A DNA stretch of 64,000 bases, from assembly GCF_002563855.1 (NCBI RefSeq), contig NZ_PDJQ01000001.1, positions 1,054,001-1,118,000 on the forward strand, read 5' to 3'. Shown one piece after another: positions 32,917 through 40,448 of this stretch. Below the pieces are notes generated by a model that searched no databases, had not been told where the DNA came from, and worked only from the letters and a program-made list of their open reading frames with translations. How positions within the stretch are numbered: the stretch's first letter is position 1; each line of letters begins with the position of its first letter. Origin of the DNA: Tepidiforma thermophila. Lineage in GTDB: Bacteria > Chloroflexota > Dehalococcoidia > Tepidiformales > Tepidiformaceae. The position numbers and the translations under genes were made by a program.

Positions 32917-34158
32917 TCAACCGCCTGCAGCCGGCACGGTCACCGTGCCGGCTGTTGTCGTCTGTCGATACACCCGCCGCCACGCCAGGTACAGCGGCGG
33001 CAAGAGCACCGCGAACAGCGCCGCCGTGAACGCAAACGCCGCCCGGATGCCGATGTCGTCGGTGATGAAGCCCAGCGTCGCCTCCAGGAACCCGACCTGC
33101 ACGCTGAACGCCAGCGATACCACGCTCAGCACCGTCGCCCGCCGGTCGCTCGGCGTCTGCTCGTTGATGTACGCGTCGAGCGTCGGCCGCACCAGGCCCT
33201 GCACCACGGCAGGCACCGCGAAGAACGAAAACGCCGCCGCCGAATCCCAGAGCGCCAGGCCGGCGAAGGCCGCTACCACCCCCAGGCACGCCGCCCCCAC
33301 CACCCGGTCCCGCCCGGCCCGCGCCGCAACCCGCCACGCAACCAGCGCCGCCGCCACCCCGGCCAGCCGCACCGGCGCCTGGAAGACCCCGAACCACGCC
33401 GTCGGCACTTCATGCACAATCAAAAACGGCTGCATCAGCACCACCGGCGCAAACGTCACCATCAGCAGCCCCGTCAGCAGCAGCATCGTCGTCCGCACCG
33501 GCGGGTGCGACCACGCGTACGCGAATCCGCTCCGCAGCTGCTCCGCGTACGACCGCCGCACATGCGCCACCCGCGGCTCCACCATCAGCAGCGCCGCCCC
33601 CATCGCGACAAGCGGCGTCACCGCGCTCACCTGCACCGTGAACGTCATCCCCCAGGTTGCGGCCGCGAACCCGCCGAGAACGATTCCCCCGAGCCCGCCC
33701 GTCATCGTCAGCGCGAACCCCCGCCCCGCAATCCGCGAGAACTGCTCCTCCCGCCCGGCCGCCTTCAGCGAATCGAACACGATCGCCTGGTCAGCCCCGC
33801 TCCGGCACGCCTGCGCCACCGCCCAGAGCATGTAGTCCGCGAACAGCATCCAGTAATTGGTCGTCAGCCCGAACCCCAGGATCGTCAGTGCGTAAACCCC
33901 CGCACCCAGCGCCAGCACCCGGCTGTGCCCTATCCGGTCCGCCAGCGCGCCGAACGGCGCCTCCAGCGCCGCCACCGCGAACCAGAACGGCAGGTCCATC
34001 AGCAGGATGTACTTCAGCTCCAGCCCGCGCTCGACCACCAGGTACTTGATCCAGATGCCGAACCACAGCCCGAAGTCGTTGAAAAAGACGAACGCGTAGT
34101 AGAGCCGCGTATTACGTCCGGCAATACGATCCGGTGACATTGCCGCCCATCTTCCCAT
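32917..34158 (-). CDS. MFS transporter
   Basis: The protein is 413 residues with about twelve membrane segments. A motif A-like loop ALADRIGHSRVLALG follows helix 2, and the mid-loop is short. The start could be 34158 or the internal ATG at 34140; neither has a strong ribosome binding site. Substrate is unknown; the family mostly exports drugs or metabolites. The last codons lie inside a strong hairpin (32928-32954). Confidence 0.82.
   Translation of the reverse strand: MGRWAAMSPDRIAGRNTRLYYAFVFFNDFGLWFGIWIKYLVVERGLELKYILLMDLPFWFAVAALEAPFGALADRIGHSRVLALGAGVYALTILGFGLTTNYWMLFADYMLWAVAQACRSGADQAIVFDSLKAAGREEQFSRIAGRGFALTMTGGLGGIVLGGFAAATWGMTFTVQVSAVTPLVAMGAALLMVEPRVAHVRRSYAEQLRSGFAYAWSHPPVRTTMLLLTGLLMVTFAPVVLMQPFLIVHEVPTAWFGVFQAPVRLAGVAAALVAWRVAARAGRDRVVGAACLGVVAAFAGLALWDSAAAFSFFAVPAVVQGLVRPTLDAYINEQTPSDRRATVLSVVSLAFSVQVGFLEATLGFITDDIGIRAAFAFTAALFAVLLPPLYLAWRRVYRQTTTAGTVTVPAAGG
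32928..32954. terminator. Bidirectional terminator between esterase and MFS genes
   Basis: A 12-bp stem (CAGCCGGCACGG with CCGTGCCGGCTG) has a 3-nt loop and is followed by TTGT on the plus strand. It starts 21 bp after the esterase stop and lies within the last codons of the convergent MFS gene. Confidence 0.65.
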
Positions 34159-34254
34159 ACCCCGCCGCTACATCCCCGCATGCGCACAGCGCACCGGGAG
34201 GCCGCAGGCCCCGCCCGCGGCCCCCGGTCAGCCTCCCTTCCGTCCGCCCGGGCG

Positions 34255-34845
34255 CTACGGAATCTGCTGCAGGATCGCGAAGATGCCCGCGCCGATGATC
34301 GTCGTGTCGCTCGAGAACGCGATGATGCTCAGCACCAGCGTGAACACCGCCATCCCGGCCAGGTTCGCCATCACCACCTGCGTCGAATCCGCATTCGTCA
34401 CCGACTGTGCCGCATAAATGCTCATCACGAACAGCAGCACAATCGACCCCAGCGCGAACACCGGGTACAGCACCGGGATGAACATCAGCACGCTCAGCGC
34501 CAGCGGCCACGCCGCATACCCCATCGTCCGGAACAGCGATTGCACATCCCCCGACGCCTTGTACACCTGCGCCAGCATCACATACACCACCAGCACCCAG
34601 ACCGCATACAGCGCCGCCATGAAGATGCCGCCCAGGATGAACGTGTTCAGCCACGGATCCTCGGGGCCGAAATCGAAGTTGAACTCCCAGAACAGCGTCG
34701 CCCCCAGCCCGGCCAGCAGCGATGCAACCGCCGCAACCACCAGCGCCGGGATCAGCTCGTTCGCATCGTCGCGGACCTCGTCGAAGACGCTGGTGTCGAA
34801 CCGCACCAGCCGCATCACGTGATTGACAATGACGTTCGGGTCCAT
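34255..34845 (-). CDS. YIP1-family membrane protein
   Basis: The protein is 196 residues. After a soluble N-terminus (MDPNVIVNHVMRLVRFDTSVFDEVRDD) five hydrophobic segments follow, as in bacterial YIP1 domain proteins. AGGAGG lies just before the ATG. The function of bacterial YIP1 proteins is unknown. A GCTATAGT promoter element and a leader stem lie upstream. Confidence 0.78.
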   Translation of the reverse strand: MDPNVIVNHVMRLVRFDTSVFDEVRDDANELIPALVVAAVASLLAGLGATLFWEFNFDFGPEDPWLNTFILGGIFMAALYAVWVLVVYVMLAQVYKASGDVQSLFRTMGYAAWPLALSVLMFIPVLYPVFALGSIVLLFVMSIYAAQSVTNADSTQVVMANLAGMAVFTLVLSIIAFSSDTTIIGAGIFAILQQIP

Positions 34846-34910
34846 GCTGCCTCCTGCATGCCTTCCGTATCACTGGCGGCAATCCACTGGTCTCCCGCCA
34901 GTTGCGCGGC

Positions 34911-34918
34911 ACTATAGC
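34911..34918 (-). promoter_or_regulatory. Extended -10 element GCTATAGT upstream of the YIP1 gene
   Basis: On the minus strand GTGCTATAGTGC matches the recurrent motif. The leader of about 60 nt contains an 8-bp stem (ACTGGCGG with CCGCCAGT, between about 34871 and 34902) that could affect translation. Confidence 0.45.
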
Positions 34919-34947
34919 ACGCAGATGCCAACACGCGAATGAAATGA

Positions 34948-35709
34948 TCAGCAATCTGCTCCAATGACGCCTGCGCGGCGCACCGGCCCCCCGATCGGCC
35001 GCCGCTCGGGCACCCCCGCCCGCCGCGGATACCGCGCAGGGCACGCCGCGCGCTTCCGGAACAGTGCCACGCGCACCGTCTCGCTCACCTCCGGCCGCAT
35101 CGGCAGGATCGCATCCAGCTCGCATCCAAGCTCCGCCACCGCCGCTTCCGCAGCCGCGAGCTCCTCCTCCAGCCGGCTTCCCTTCGGCAACGCAATCACC
35201 CCGCCCACCGCGGCCAGCGGCGCAGCATACTCCAGCACCACCCGCAGCTCTGCCACCGCCCGCGCCGTCACCAGCCCGCAGGCCTCGCGCAGCGGGCCCC
35301 GCCCTGCCTCCTCCGCCCGCAGCGCGTGCACCGTCACGTTCGTGCACCCCAGCTCCCTCGCTGCCGCCTCCAGGAACCGCGCCCGCTTCTGCAGCGGCTC
35401 CACCAGGTGCACCTCCCACCCGGGCCGCGCGCACGCCACCACCAGGCCCGGCCAGCCCCCGCCCGTACCGATGTCGGCATACCGGAAGCCGGGCTCGCCG
35501 CCGACCGCCCCCTCCGCAATCCGCAGCAGCTCCAGCGATTCCCCGTACTGCCGCCGCACCGCCTCCACCGCCTCCACCGCTGTCAGCCGGCCAGCCTGCT
35601 CCCCCGCCTCAACCAGGCTCCAGTGCCGCCGAAGCCGGTCGATGGTCCCCTCGGCCGCCTCCGCCGCGAACAACCTCGCCAGGTCATCCCAATCCGCCAG
35701 CTTCTCCAT
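34948..35709 (-). CDS. rsmG: 16S rRNA (guanine527-N7)-methyltransferase RsmG
   Basis: The protein is 253 residues, slightly longer than the usual 210-240 because of a basic C-terminal tail. The SAM-binding segment YADIGTGGGWPGLVVACARP and the VTARAVAELRVVLEYAAPL block are RsmG hallmarks. It methylates N7 of G527 in 16S rRNA using S-adenosylmethionine. The start is set at the ATG at 35709, where homology begins (MEKLADWDDLARLFA); the upstream open frame runs through the divergent GreA-like gene and is a shadow. Confidence 0.92.
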   Translation of the reverse strand: MEKLADWDDLARLFAAEAAEGTIDRLRRHWSLVEAGEQAGRLTAVEAVEAVRRQYGESLELLRIAEGAVGGEPGFRYADIGTGGGWPGLVVACARPGWEVHLVEPLQKRARFLEAAARELGCTNVTVHALRAEEAGRGPLREACGLVTARAVAELRVVLEYAAPLAAVGGVIALPKGSRLEEELAAAEAAVAELGCELDAILPMRPEVSETVRVALFRKRAACPARYPRRAGVPERRPIGGPVRRAGVIGADC

Positions 35710-35739
35710 TGCGTGAAGCACAAACCCCCGCCCGAATGG

Positions 35740-35745
35740 TACAGT
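35740..35745 (+). promoter_or_regulatory. -10 element TACAGT giving a leaderless start
   Basis: TACAGT is followed by six bases and then the ATG at 35752. There is no Shine-Dalgarno sequence. The divergent rsmG start is only 42 bp away, so both promoters share this short region. Confidence 0.5.
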
Positions 35746-35751
35746 AGTCCC

Positions 35752-36582
35752 ATGACACAAACGCCCGCAGGAGCCACGACTACTCCGGTCACCCTCCGCG
35801 AAGCCCTCCGTCAATTCACCGCTTCCCTCAAACCCGCCGAACGCGAATACGCCGCCTACGTCGAAAAGTTCTGCAACGACGTCGGCCTCGACCGAATCGC
35901 CGCCGACCTTACCCCCGCCATCGTCGAGCAGTACGGCGAACGCAACCTCCGGCCCACCGACCCCAACGGCCAGCGCCGCCTCGACGCCCTTAAGGCCTGG
36001 TTCAGGTTCCTCAAAACGAAAGGCTACACCGAACGCAACCTCGGCACCGGCCTCCGCCTGCCGAAATCCAACGGCCCCCGCACCACCAGCGCCAGCCCCC
36101 GCGTCGTCGAAACCCCCATCGAAATGACCGCTGAGGGCATCGAAGCCCTCAAGCGCGAACTCGCCGACCTCGAGCGCCGCATCCCCGACCTCATCCGGGC
36201 CGTCGAAACCGCCCGCTCCGACGGCGACCTCCGCGAGAACGCCCCCTACCACGCCGCCCGTGAAGCCCTCGCCCTCGCCGAGAACCGCCGGCGCCAGCTT
36301 GAAGAATCCCTCAAGCGTGCCGTCGTCGCCGACCGCTCCGAACTCGACCACGACGTCGCCGCCATCGGCTCCGGCGTCACCGTCACCTTCCTCGAGCGCA
36401 ACATCCAGGTCACCTACCAGCTCGTCGGCCCGCGCGAAGCCAACCCCGCGGAAAAGAAAATCAGCGTCGAATCCCCTGTAGGCCGCGTCCTCCTCGGCCG
36501 CCGCGTCGGCGAAGAGGTCGAAGTTGAAGCCCCGCAGGGCACCATGCGCTACCGCATCGACGCCATCATCCACAACCCCTGA
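35752..36582 (+). CDS. GreA/GreB-type elongation factor with an N-terminal recombinase-like SAM domain
   Basis: The protein is 276 residues in two parts. Residues about 14-112 look like the core-binding (SAM-like) N-terminal domain of XerC/XerD recombinases: LREALRQFTASLKPAEREYAAYV, then DLTPAIVEQYGERN, then LDALKAWFRFLKTKGYTERN. Residues about 122-276 form a complete GreA: MTAEGIEALKRELADLERR coiled coil with SDGDLRENAPYHAAREA (acidic tip loop), then a C-terminal FKBP-like part with SVESPVGRVLLGRRVGEEV. GreA rescues backtracked RNA polymerase. Standard GreA is about 158 residues, so the extra domain is unusual. The recombinase catalytic domain is absent. Confidence 0.85.
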   Translation: MTQTPAGATTTPVTLREALRQFTASLKPAEREYAAYVEKFCNDVGLDRIAADLTPAIVEQYGERNLRPTDPNGQRRLDALKAWFRFLKTKGYTERNLGTGLRLPKSNGPRTTSASPRVVETPIEMTAEGIEALKRELADLERRIPDLIRAVETARSDGDLRENAPYHAAREALALAENRRRQLEESLKRAVVADRSELDHDVAAIGSGVTVTFLERNIQVTYQLVGPREANPAEKKISVESPVGRVLLGRRVGEEVEVEAPQGTMRYRIDAIIHNP

Positions 36583-36612
36583 CCTCCCGGCATCGGAACC
36601 GGGTCCCGCAGC

Positions 36613-36625
36613 CCCGCTTCGCGGG
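36613..36625 (+). terminator. Small hairpin after the GreA-like gene
   Basis: CCCGC and GCGGG pair around TTC and are followed by ATTTC. A slightly longer alternative stem (TCCCGC with GCGGGA) overlaps it. Weak terminator candidate about 30 bp after the stop. Confidence 0.35.
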
Positions 36626-36713
36626 ATTTCTGCGCCCGAACCCCGGGTTTTCCCCAATCCGGAAACCGCACACGGTGACGAATACTCCTCCCACCACAAC
36701 CGGGAGGCCAATC

Positions 36714-36992
36714 ATGCTCGTCACCGGCGACCTCAAATGCCTGCACTGCGGCCACATCACCGCCCGCTGGGTCGGCCCCAAGGGTGCGCCGCTCACCTTC
36801 GCCGGGCTCCGGCCCCTCCCGCCCGGCACCGACCCCGCCGCACCCGTCCGCTGCGGCCGCTGCCAGGGCCCCGTCTACCTCGATGATGCAACGCCGGTGG
36901 CCAGCTCCTACCGCCTTCGCCGCATCCAGCGCCTCCGCCAGCAGCTCGCCGCCTTCGATGCGCCGCGGCGCAAGCGAGGCCGCGCCGCCTGA
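36714..36992 (+). CDS. Zinc-ribbon protein
   Basis: The protein is 92 residues. Two Cys pairs, CLHCGH (about 9-14) and CGRCQG (about 48-53), would bind one zinc. The C-terminal third is highly basic (YRLRRIQRLRQQLAAF then PRRKRGRAA), which suggests nucleic acid or ribosome binding. I use the ATG at 36714, which follows GGGAGG; a GTG 39 bp upstream has no such site. It is convergent with a second, smaller zinc-ribbon gene 13 bp away. Confidence 0.72.
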   Translation: MLVTGDLKCLHCGHITARWVGPKGAPLTFAGLRPLPPGTDPAAPVRCGRCQGPVYLDDATPVASSYRLRRIQRLRQQLAAFDAPRRKRGRAA

Positions 36993-37005
36993 CCAGTCCG
37001 GCCCG

Positions 37006-37125
37006 TCAGCAGCAGTCGTCCTTGTACCCGCACCGCCGGCACACGGCCAGCCGCGAACCCTTGATGTTCGCCATCGCCGACCCGCACCGCGGGCACACCT
37101 GCACCGGGATGCTCCCCTGGCTCAC
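37006..37125 (-). CDS. 39-residue zinc-ribbon microprotein
   Basis: A short frame runs from a GTG at 37125 to a TGA at 37006-37008. The product contains two CxxCG knuckles, VCPRCGSAM and VCRRCGYKD, 18 residues apart, and ends in CC. This is a classic one-zinc ribbon in the smallest possible size. GGTGAGAT lies about 9-16 nt upstream as a possible ribosome binding site. The perfectly spaced Cys pairs make chance unlikely. It faces the 92-residue zinc-ribbon gene. Role unknown; ribosome- or polymerase-associated ribbons of this type are common. Confidence 0.7.
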   Translation of the reverse strand: MSQGSIPVQVCPRCGSAMANIKGSRLAVCRRCGYKDDCC

Positions 37126-37491
37126 CCCGCCATCTCACCACAACCACCCGGTACATGCCAGCTCTTCGGCATACCCGCTTGAACGTTTGAACAATTCCCC
37201 GCACCCTTTCACCAGTCGACACACACCGTCGACGGGTCGCGCACCCCGCCTCCCGCACCGCGAGGCCCCGCCGTGAACGGGGCCTCGCACCGTTTCCCGG
37301 GATACACCCCCTCCAGGTACGGGCGAACGACCGTCCTGTGGACGCCATTCGCCCGCCACCATAGCCGCCGTCGATGGCACCATCGAACCTGTCGACCGAT
37401 GCAGCTCCCGCACACCACAGCGGCCGGCCCTCGGGCACACTGAAATCGACAGGCCCGCGGCACAGCCCGCGGGAAGGAGGATAACGACACC
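37126..37491. other. Intergenic region with a strong orphan hairpin
   Basis: Apart from the hairpin at 37260-37288, this 366-base gap shows paired GTCGAC sites and GC-poor patches near 37180 that may belong to the promoter of the 39-residue gene. No protein gene is credible. The ribosome binding site GGAAGGAGG for the cupredoxin gene is at its right end. Confidence 0.35.
37260..37288. terminator. Strong hairpin without an assigned upstream gene
   Basis: GCGAGGCCCCG and CGGGGCCTCGC form a perfect 11-bp stem with a 7-nt loop, followed on the plus strand by ACCGTTT. No protein gene ends just before it on either strand, so it could close a small untranslated transcript or insulate the cupredoxin gene. 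Confidence 0.5.
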
Positions 37492-37878
37492 ATGCACCGC
37501 TTGACCCGCCTCGCGCTCCTCGCCGCCCTGGCCCTGGCCGCAGCCGCGGCCCTCGCCGCGTGTGGCGGCAGCAGCAGCTCCTCCAGCGCCGGCGTCGCCG
37601 ACGGCTCCGACAGCCGCATCCCCGCCGGCGCCCCGTTCATCGACCAGGACAAACTCCAGTTCATCCCCAAAGAACTCAGCGTCAAGGTCGGCGAAACCGT
37701 CTACTTCAAGAACAGTGAAACCGCCCTCCACACCGTCAACATCGACGGCAAGAATGTCTCCGGCAACATGAAGAAGAACGACGTCTTCACCTGGGTCTTC
37801 CAGCAGCCCGGCTCCTACAAAATCACCTGCGACTACCACCCGCAGATGAAGGCCACGATCACCGTCACGGAAAGCTAG
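37492..37878 (+). CDS. Cupredoxin-domain lipoprotein
   Basis: The protein is 128 residues. A signal peptide ends at a lipobox Cys (LAACGG, about 24) followed by a Ser-rich linker. The plastocyanin-like domain has the type I copper ligands His in TALHTVNI and Cys-His-Met in CDYHPQMK. It would be a membrane-anchored electron carrier outside the cell. AAGGAGG precedes the ATG. Its stop codon shares the palindrome CTAG with the stop of the opposite LCP gene. Confidence 0.88.
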   Translation: MHRLTRLALLAALALAAAAALAACGGSSSSSSAGVADGSDSRIPAGAPFIDQDKLQFIPKELSVKVGETVYFKNSETALHTVNIDGKNVSGNMKKNDVFTWVFQQPGSYKITCDYHPQMKATITVTES

Positions 37879-39215
37879 TTCCCGGCCTTCGGCGTCTTCA
37901 GCGCCGTCCCATCCCCCAGCTGAATCACCAGGTCGAACCCCGGCGGCTCCGTGCCGTCGGGGTTTCGCATGCGCAGGTCCAACAGCCCCGTCAGCTTCCC
38001 CGCCGTGTACGGCTTCCCCGTCACATCAACAATCCCGGGCTGCCCCGACCCGTCACCAGCGATCACCGTCACCCACGCCGGCGCAATGCCGTACGCCTCC
38101 AGGTGCGCAAGCGCGGCCTTCCCCGCGGCCTCGCCGCCCGGCGGCGTCACCACCGCCACCTTCGGCGCCTCGTCCCGCGCCTGCGGGTCTGCCAGGAACT
38201 CGTCGATAATCGCGTACATCTGCTCCCGGTTCGGCAGCAGGATCAGCTGCCCGTCCTCCGCAACCCCGCCGTACATCGCCTTCCCGAGCGAGAACGTCTC
38301 GATGCGCGAGAGGTCGATCCCCCGCGCCATCAGCGCATACCCCGGGATCAGCCCGTTGTCGATATCGGTCTTGAACGCGTCACGGTAGGCGCTCCACAGC
38401 TCCGGGATCCGTGCGACATACCCCAGGCTCACCGCCTTCTCCGCCACTGCCCGGATGACCAGCTGCTGCCGCTCGATCCGCTTCAGGTCGCCGTCCACCC
38501 GCACCCGCGAATACCCCAGCGCCTGCTTGCCGTCCATGTGCTGGCGGCCGGCCTGCACCGTATTGTTCGGGAACACCTCCAGCACGTCCGTCCCGAAGTC
38601 CGAAATTGTCTCCGGGACATCGATGTCGATGCCCCCCAGCGCATCGATCAGCCGCACAAACCCCTCCCAGTCGATCACCACGTAGTGCCGGATCGTGATG
38701 TTCAGGTTGTGCTGCACCGCCGCCACCGCCGCGCCCGCCCCGCCTCCCGGGTACTTGTAAAACTGCCCGTACGAGTACGCCGCGTTGATCTTGTTCTCCG
38801 CCCACACCCCGGGCGTATTCCCGTACGGGATCTCTGCCCAGAAGTCCCGCGGAATCGCCAGCAGCTGCAGCCGCCCCGCGTGCGTGTCGATGCTCGCGAT
38901 GAACATCGTGTCGCTCCGGTAGCTCCCGTCCTCCGGCTGCCCCGGCCGCTTATCAATCCCCAGCACCAGGATGTTCAGCCGCGCCTCCGGGGTCCACGGC
39001 TTCGGCCCCGGCTCCGAAACCCCCGGCAGCGACACATTCACCCCAATGTCCGTCCCCGGCACGTACGCCGGCACCGCCGGCACCGCCACCTCGTTCGCCG
39101 GGAACAGGTACTGATCGACCCGTCCAAGCACGACCAGTGCGACGTAGACCGCGGCAAGGAAGCCGACCACAATCCCTGCAGCGGCGGCCCGCCGCCGCGT
39201 CACTCCGGTGCTCAC
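37875..39215 (-). CDS. LytR-CpsA-Psr (LCP) family protein with LytR C-terminal domain
   Basis: The protein is 446 residues. One N-terminal membrane helix (AAAAGIVVGFLAAVYVALVVLG) is followed by the LCP domain (about 78-250) with LNILVLGIDKRPG, YRSDTMFIASIDTHAGRLQLLAIPRD and YVVIDWEGFVRLIDALGGIDIDVP. The C-terminal ~90 residues form the LytR_C domain. LCP enzymes transfer polyprenyl-linked glycans to the cell wall or proteins. The deoxysugar genes at 50-52.7 kb could supply part of such a glycan. The stop codon sits on the shared CTAG with the cupredoxin gene. Confidence 0.93.
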   Translation of the reverse strand: MSTGVTRRRAAAAGIVVGFLAAVYVALVVLGRVDQYLFPANEVAVPAVPAYVPGTDIGVNVSLPGVSEPGPKPWTPEARLNILVLGIDKRPGQPEDGSYRSDTMFIASIDTHAGRLQLLAIPRDFWAEIPYGNTPGVWAENKINAAYSYGQFYKYPGGGAGAAVAAVQHNLNITIRHYVVIDWEGFVRLIDALGGIDIDVPETISDFGTDVLEVFPNNTVQAGRQHMDGKQALGYSRVRVDGDLKRIERQQLVIRAVAEKAVSLGYVARIPELWSAYRDAFKTDIDNGLIPGYALMARGIDLSRIETFSLGKAMYGGVAEDGQLILLPNREQMYAIIDEFLADPQARDEAPKVAVVTPPGGEAAGKAALAHLEAYGIAPAWVTVIAGDGSGQPGIVDVTGKPYTAGKLTGLLDLRMRNPDGTEPPGFDLVIQLGDGTALKTPKAGN

Positions 39216-39296
39216 TACCCCGCCAGCCTCCAGGGAGGTTGCCCCTCACCTTCTCCGCCGTCTCCCGCTCAGTCAAGCTCAGGGGGTAAAGCCCTC

Positions 39297-40448
39297 ATGT
39301 CCCTCCTCATCCGTAATGCAGTTGTCGCCAGCCCATCCGGCCCCCACCGCGCCGATATCCTCGTCCAGGGGCCCCGCATCGTCGCCGTCGGCCGCGACCT
39401 CGAAGCGCCCGGCGCCGAAATCCTCGACGGCGAAGGGCTGACCGCCGGCCCCGGCTTCATCGATGTCCACGTCCACGGCGGCGGCGGCCACTCCTTCTTC
39501 TCCGACGACCCCGCCGAAGTCGCCGCCTACGCCGCCTGGGCGCCCTCCCGCGGCGTCACCGCGTTCCTCGTCTCTACCGTCGGCCCCGATGCCGCAGCCA
39601 CCGCCGCCCGCCTGGCTGCCCTGCGTCCCGCCATCCAGCCTGTCCCCGGTTGCGCCGAGCCGCTCGGCTTCCACCTCGAAGGCCCCTTCCTCAACCCCGT
39701 CCGCCGCGGCGCCTTCCCGGCCGACTACCTCCGGGAGCCCGCCATCGCCGAGTACGAGGCCTTCCATGAGGCCGCCGAAGGCCTGATCCGCCAGGTCACC
39801 GTCGCCCCCGAGCTGCCCGGCGCCCTGCCCCTCATCCACACCGTCGCCCGCCTCGGCGCCGTACCCGCCCTCGGCCATACCGACGCCACCGTCCCTGAAT
39901 GCCGCCAGGGCTTCGAGGCTGGCATCGCCCACGTCACCCACCTTTTCAACGCCATGCGCCCCATCCACCAGCGCGAAGGCGGCCCCGTCGTCGCCGCCCT
40001 CGACAACCCCGACATCACCTGCGAACTCATCTGCGACGGCGCCCACGTCGAGCCCGCCGTCCTCCGGATCGCCTACCGCCTCCTCGGCCCCCTCCGGGCC
40101 GTCATCGTCACCGATAACCTCCACCTCGCCGGTGCAGAACCCGGCCGCGCAGCATTCGCCGGCGAATCCGTCACCGTCTCCGGAGCCGCTGCCCGCAAGG
40201 CCGATGGCACCCTCGTCGGCAGCGTCGCCACCTTCGACGTCCACGTCCGCAACGCCGTTGAGTACTTCGGTCTCGACCTGCCAACCGCCTTCCGCCTCGC
40301 CAGCACCAACCCCGCCCGCGTCGCCGGCGCCGCCGACCGCAAGGGCCAGCTCGAACCCGGCTTTGATGCCGACATCGTCCTGCTCGACCGCGACCTCCGC
40401 GTCGCCGCCACCATCTGCCGCGGCGTCATCGCCTACCGCCGCGCCTGA
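39297..40448 (+). CDS. nagA: N-acetylglucosamine-6-phosphate deacetylase
   Basis: The protein is 383 residues from the ATG at 39297 (AGGGGGTAAA upstream). It contains the amidohydrolase metal site GPGFIDVHVHGGGGHSF (about 54-70), GFHLEGPFLNPVRRGAF, LGHTDAT and VTHLFNAMRPIHQREGG, and VIVTDNLHLAG with the catalytic Asp. It converts GlcNAc-6-phosphate to glucosamine-6-phosphate in amino-sugar recycling. No nagB is seen nearby. The long open frame upstream of the ATG is a shadow of the LCP gene. Confidence 0.93.
   Translation: MSLLIRNAVVASPSGPHRADILVQGPRIVAVGRDLEAPGAEILDGEGLTAGPGFIDVHVHGGGGHSFFSDDPAEVAAYAAWAPSRGVTAFLVSTVGPDAAATAARLAALRPAIQPVPGCAEPLGFHLEGPFLNPVRRGAFPADYLREPAIAEYEAFHEAAEGLIRQVTVAPELPGALPLIHTVARLGAVPALGHTDATVPECRQGFEAGIAHVTHLFNAMRPIHQREGGPVVAALDNPDITCELICDGAHVEPAVLRIAYRLLGPLRAVIVTDNLHLAGAEPGRAAFAGESVTVSGAAARKADGTLVGSVATFDVHVRNAVEYFGLDLPTAFRLASTNPARVAGAADRKGQLEPGFDADIVLLDRDLRVAATICRGVIAYRRA

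Noticed and set aside
34948-36711. 587-codon minus-strand frame covering rsmG and the GreA-like gene
   Set aside because: Only the last 253 codons match RsmG; the upstream part is the antisense of the GreA-like gene, which has clear homology on the plus strand.
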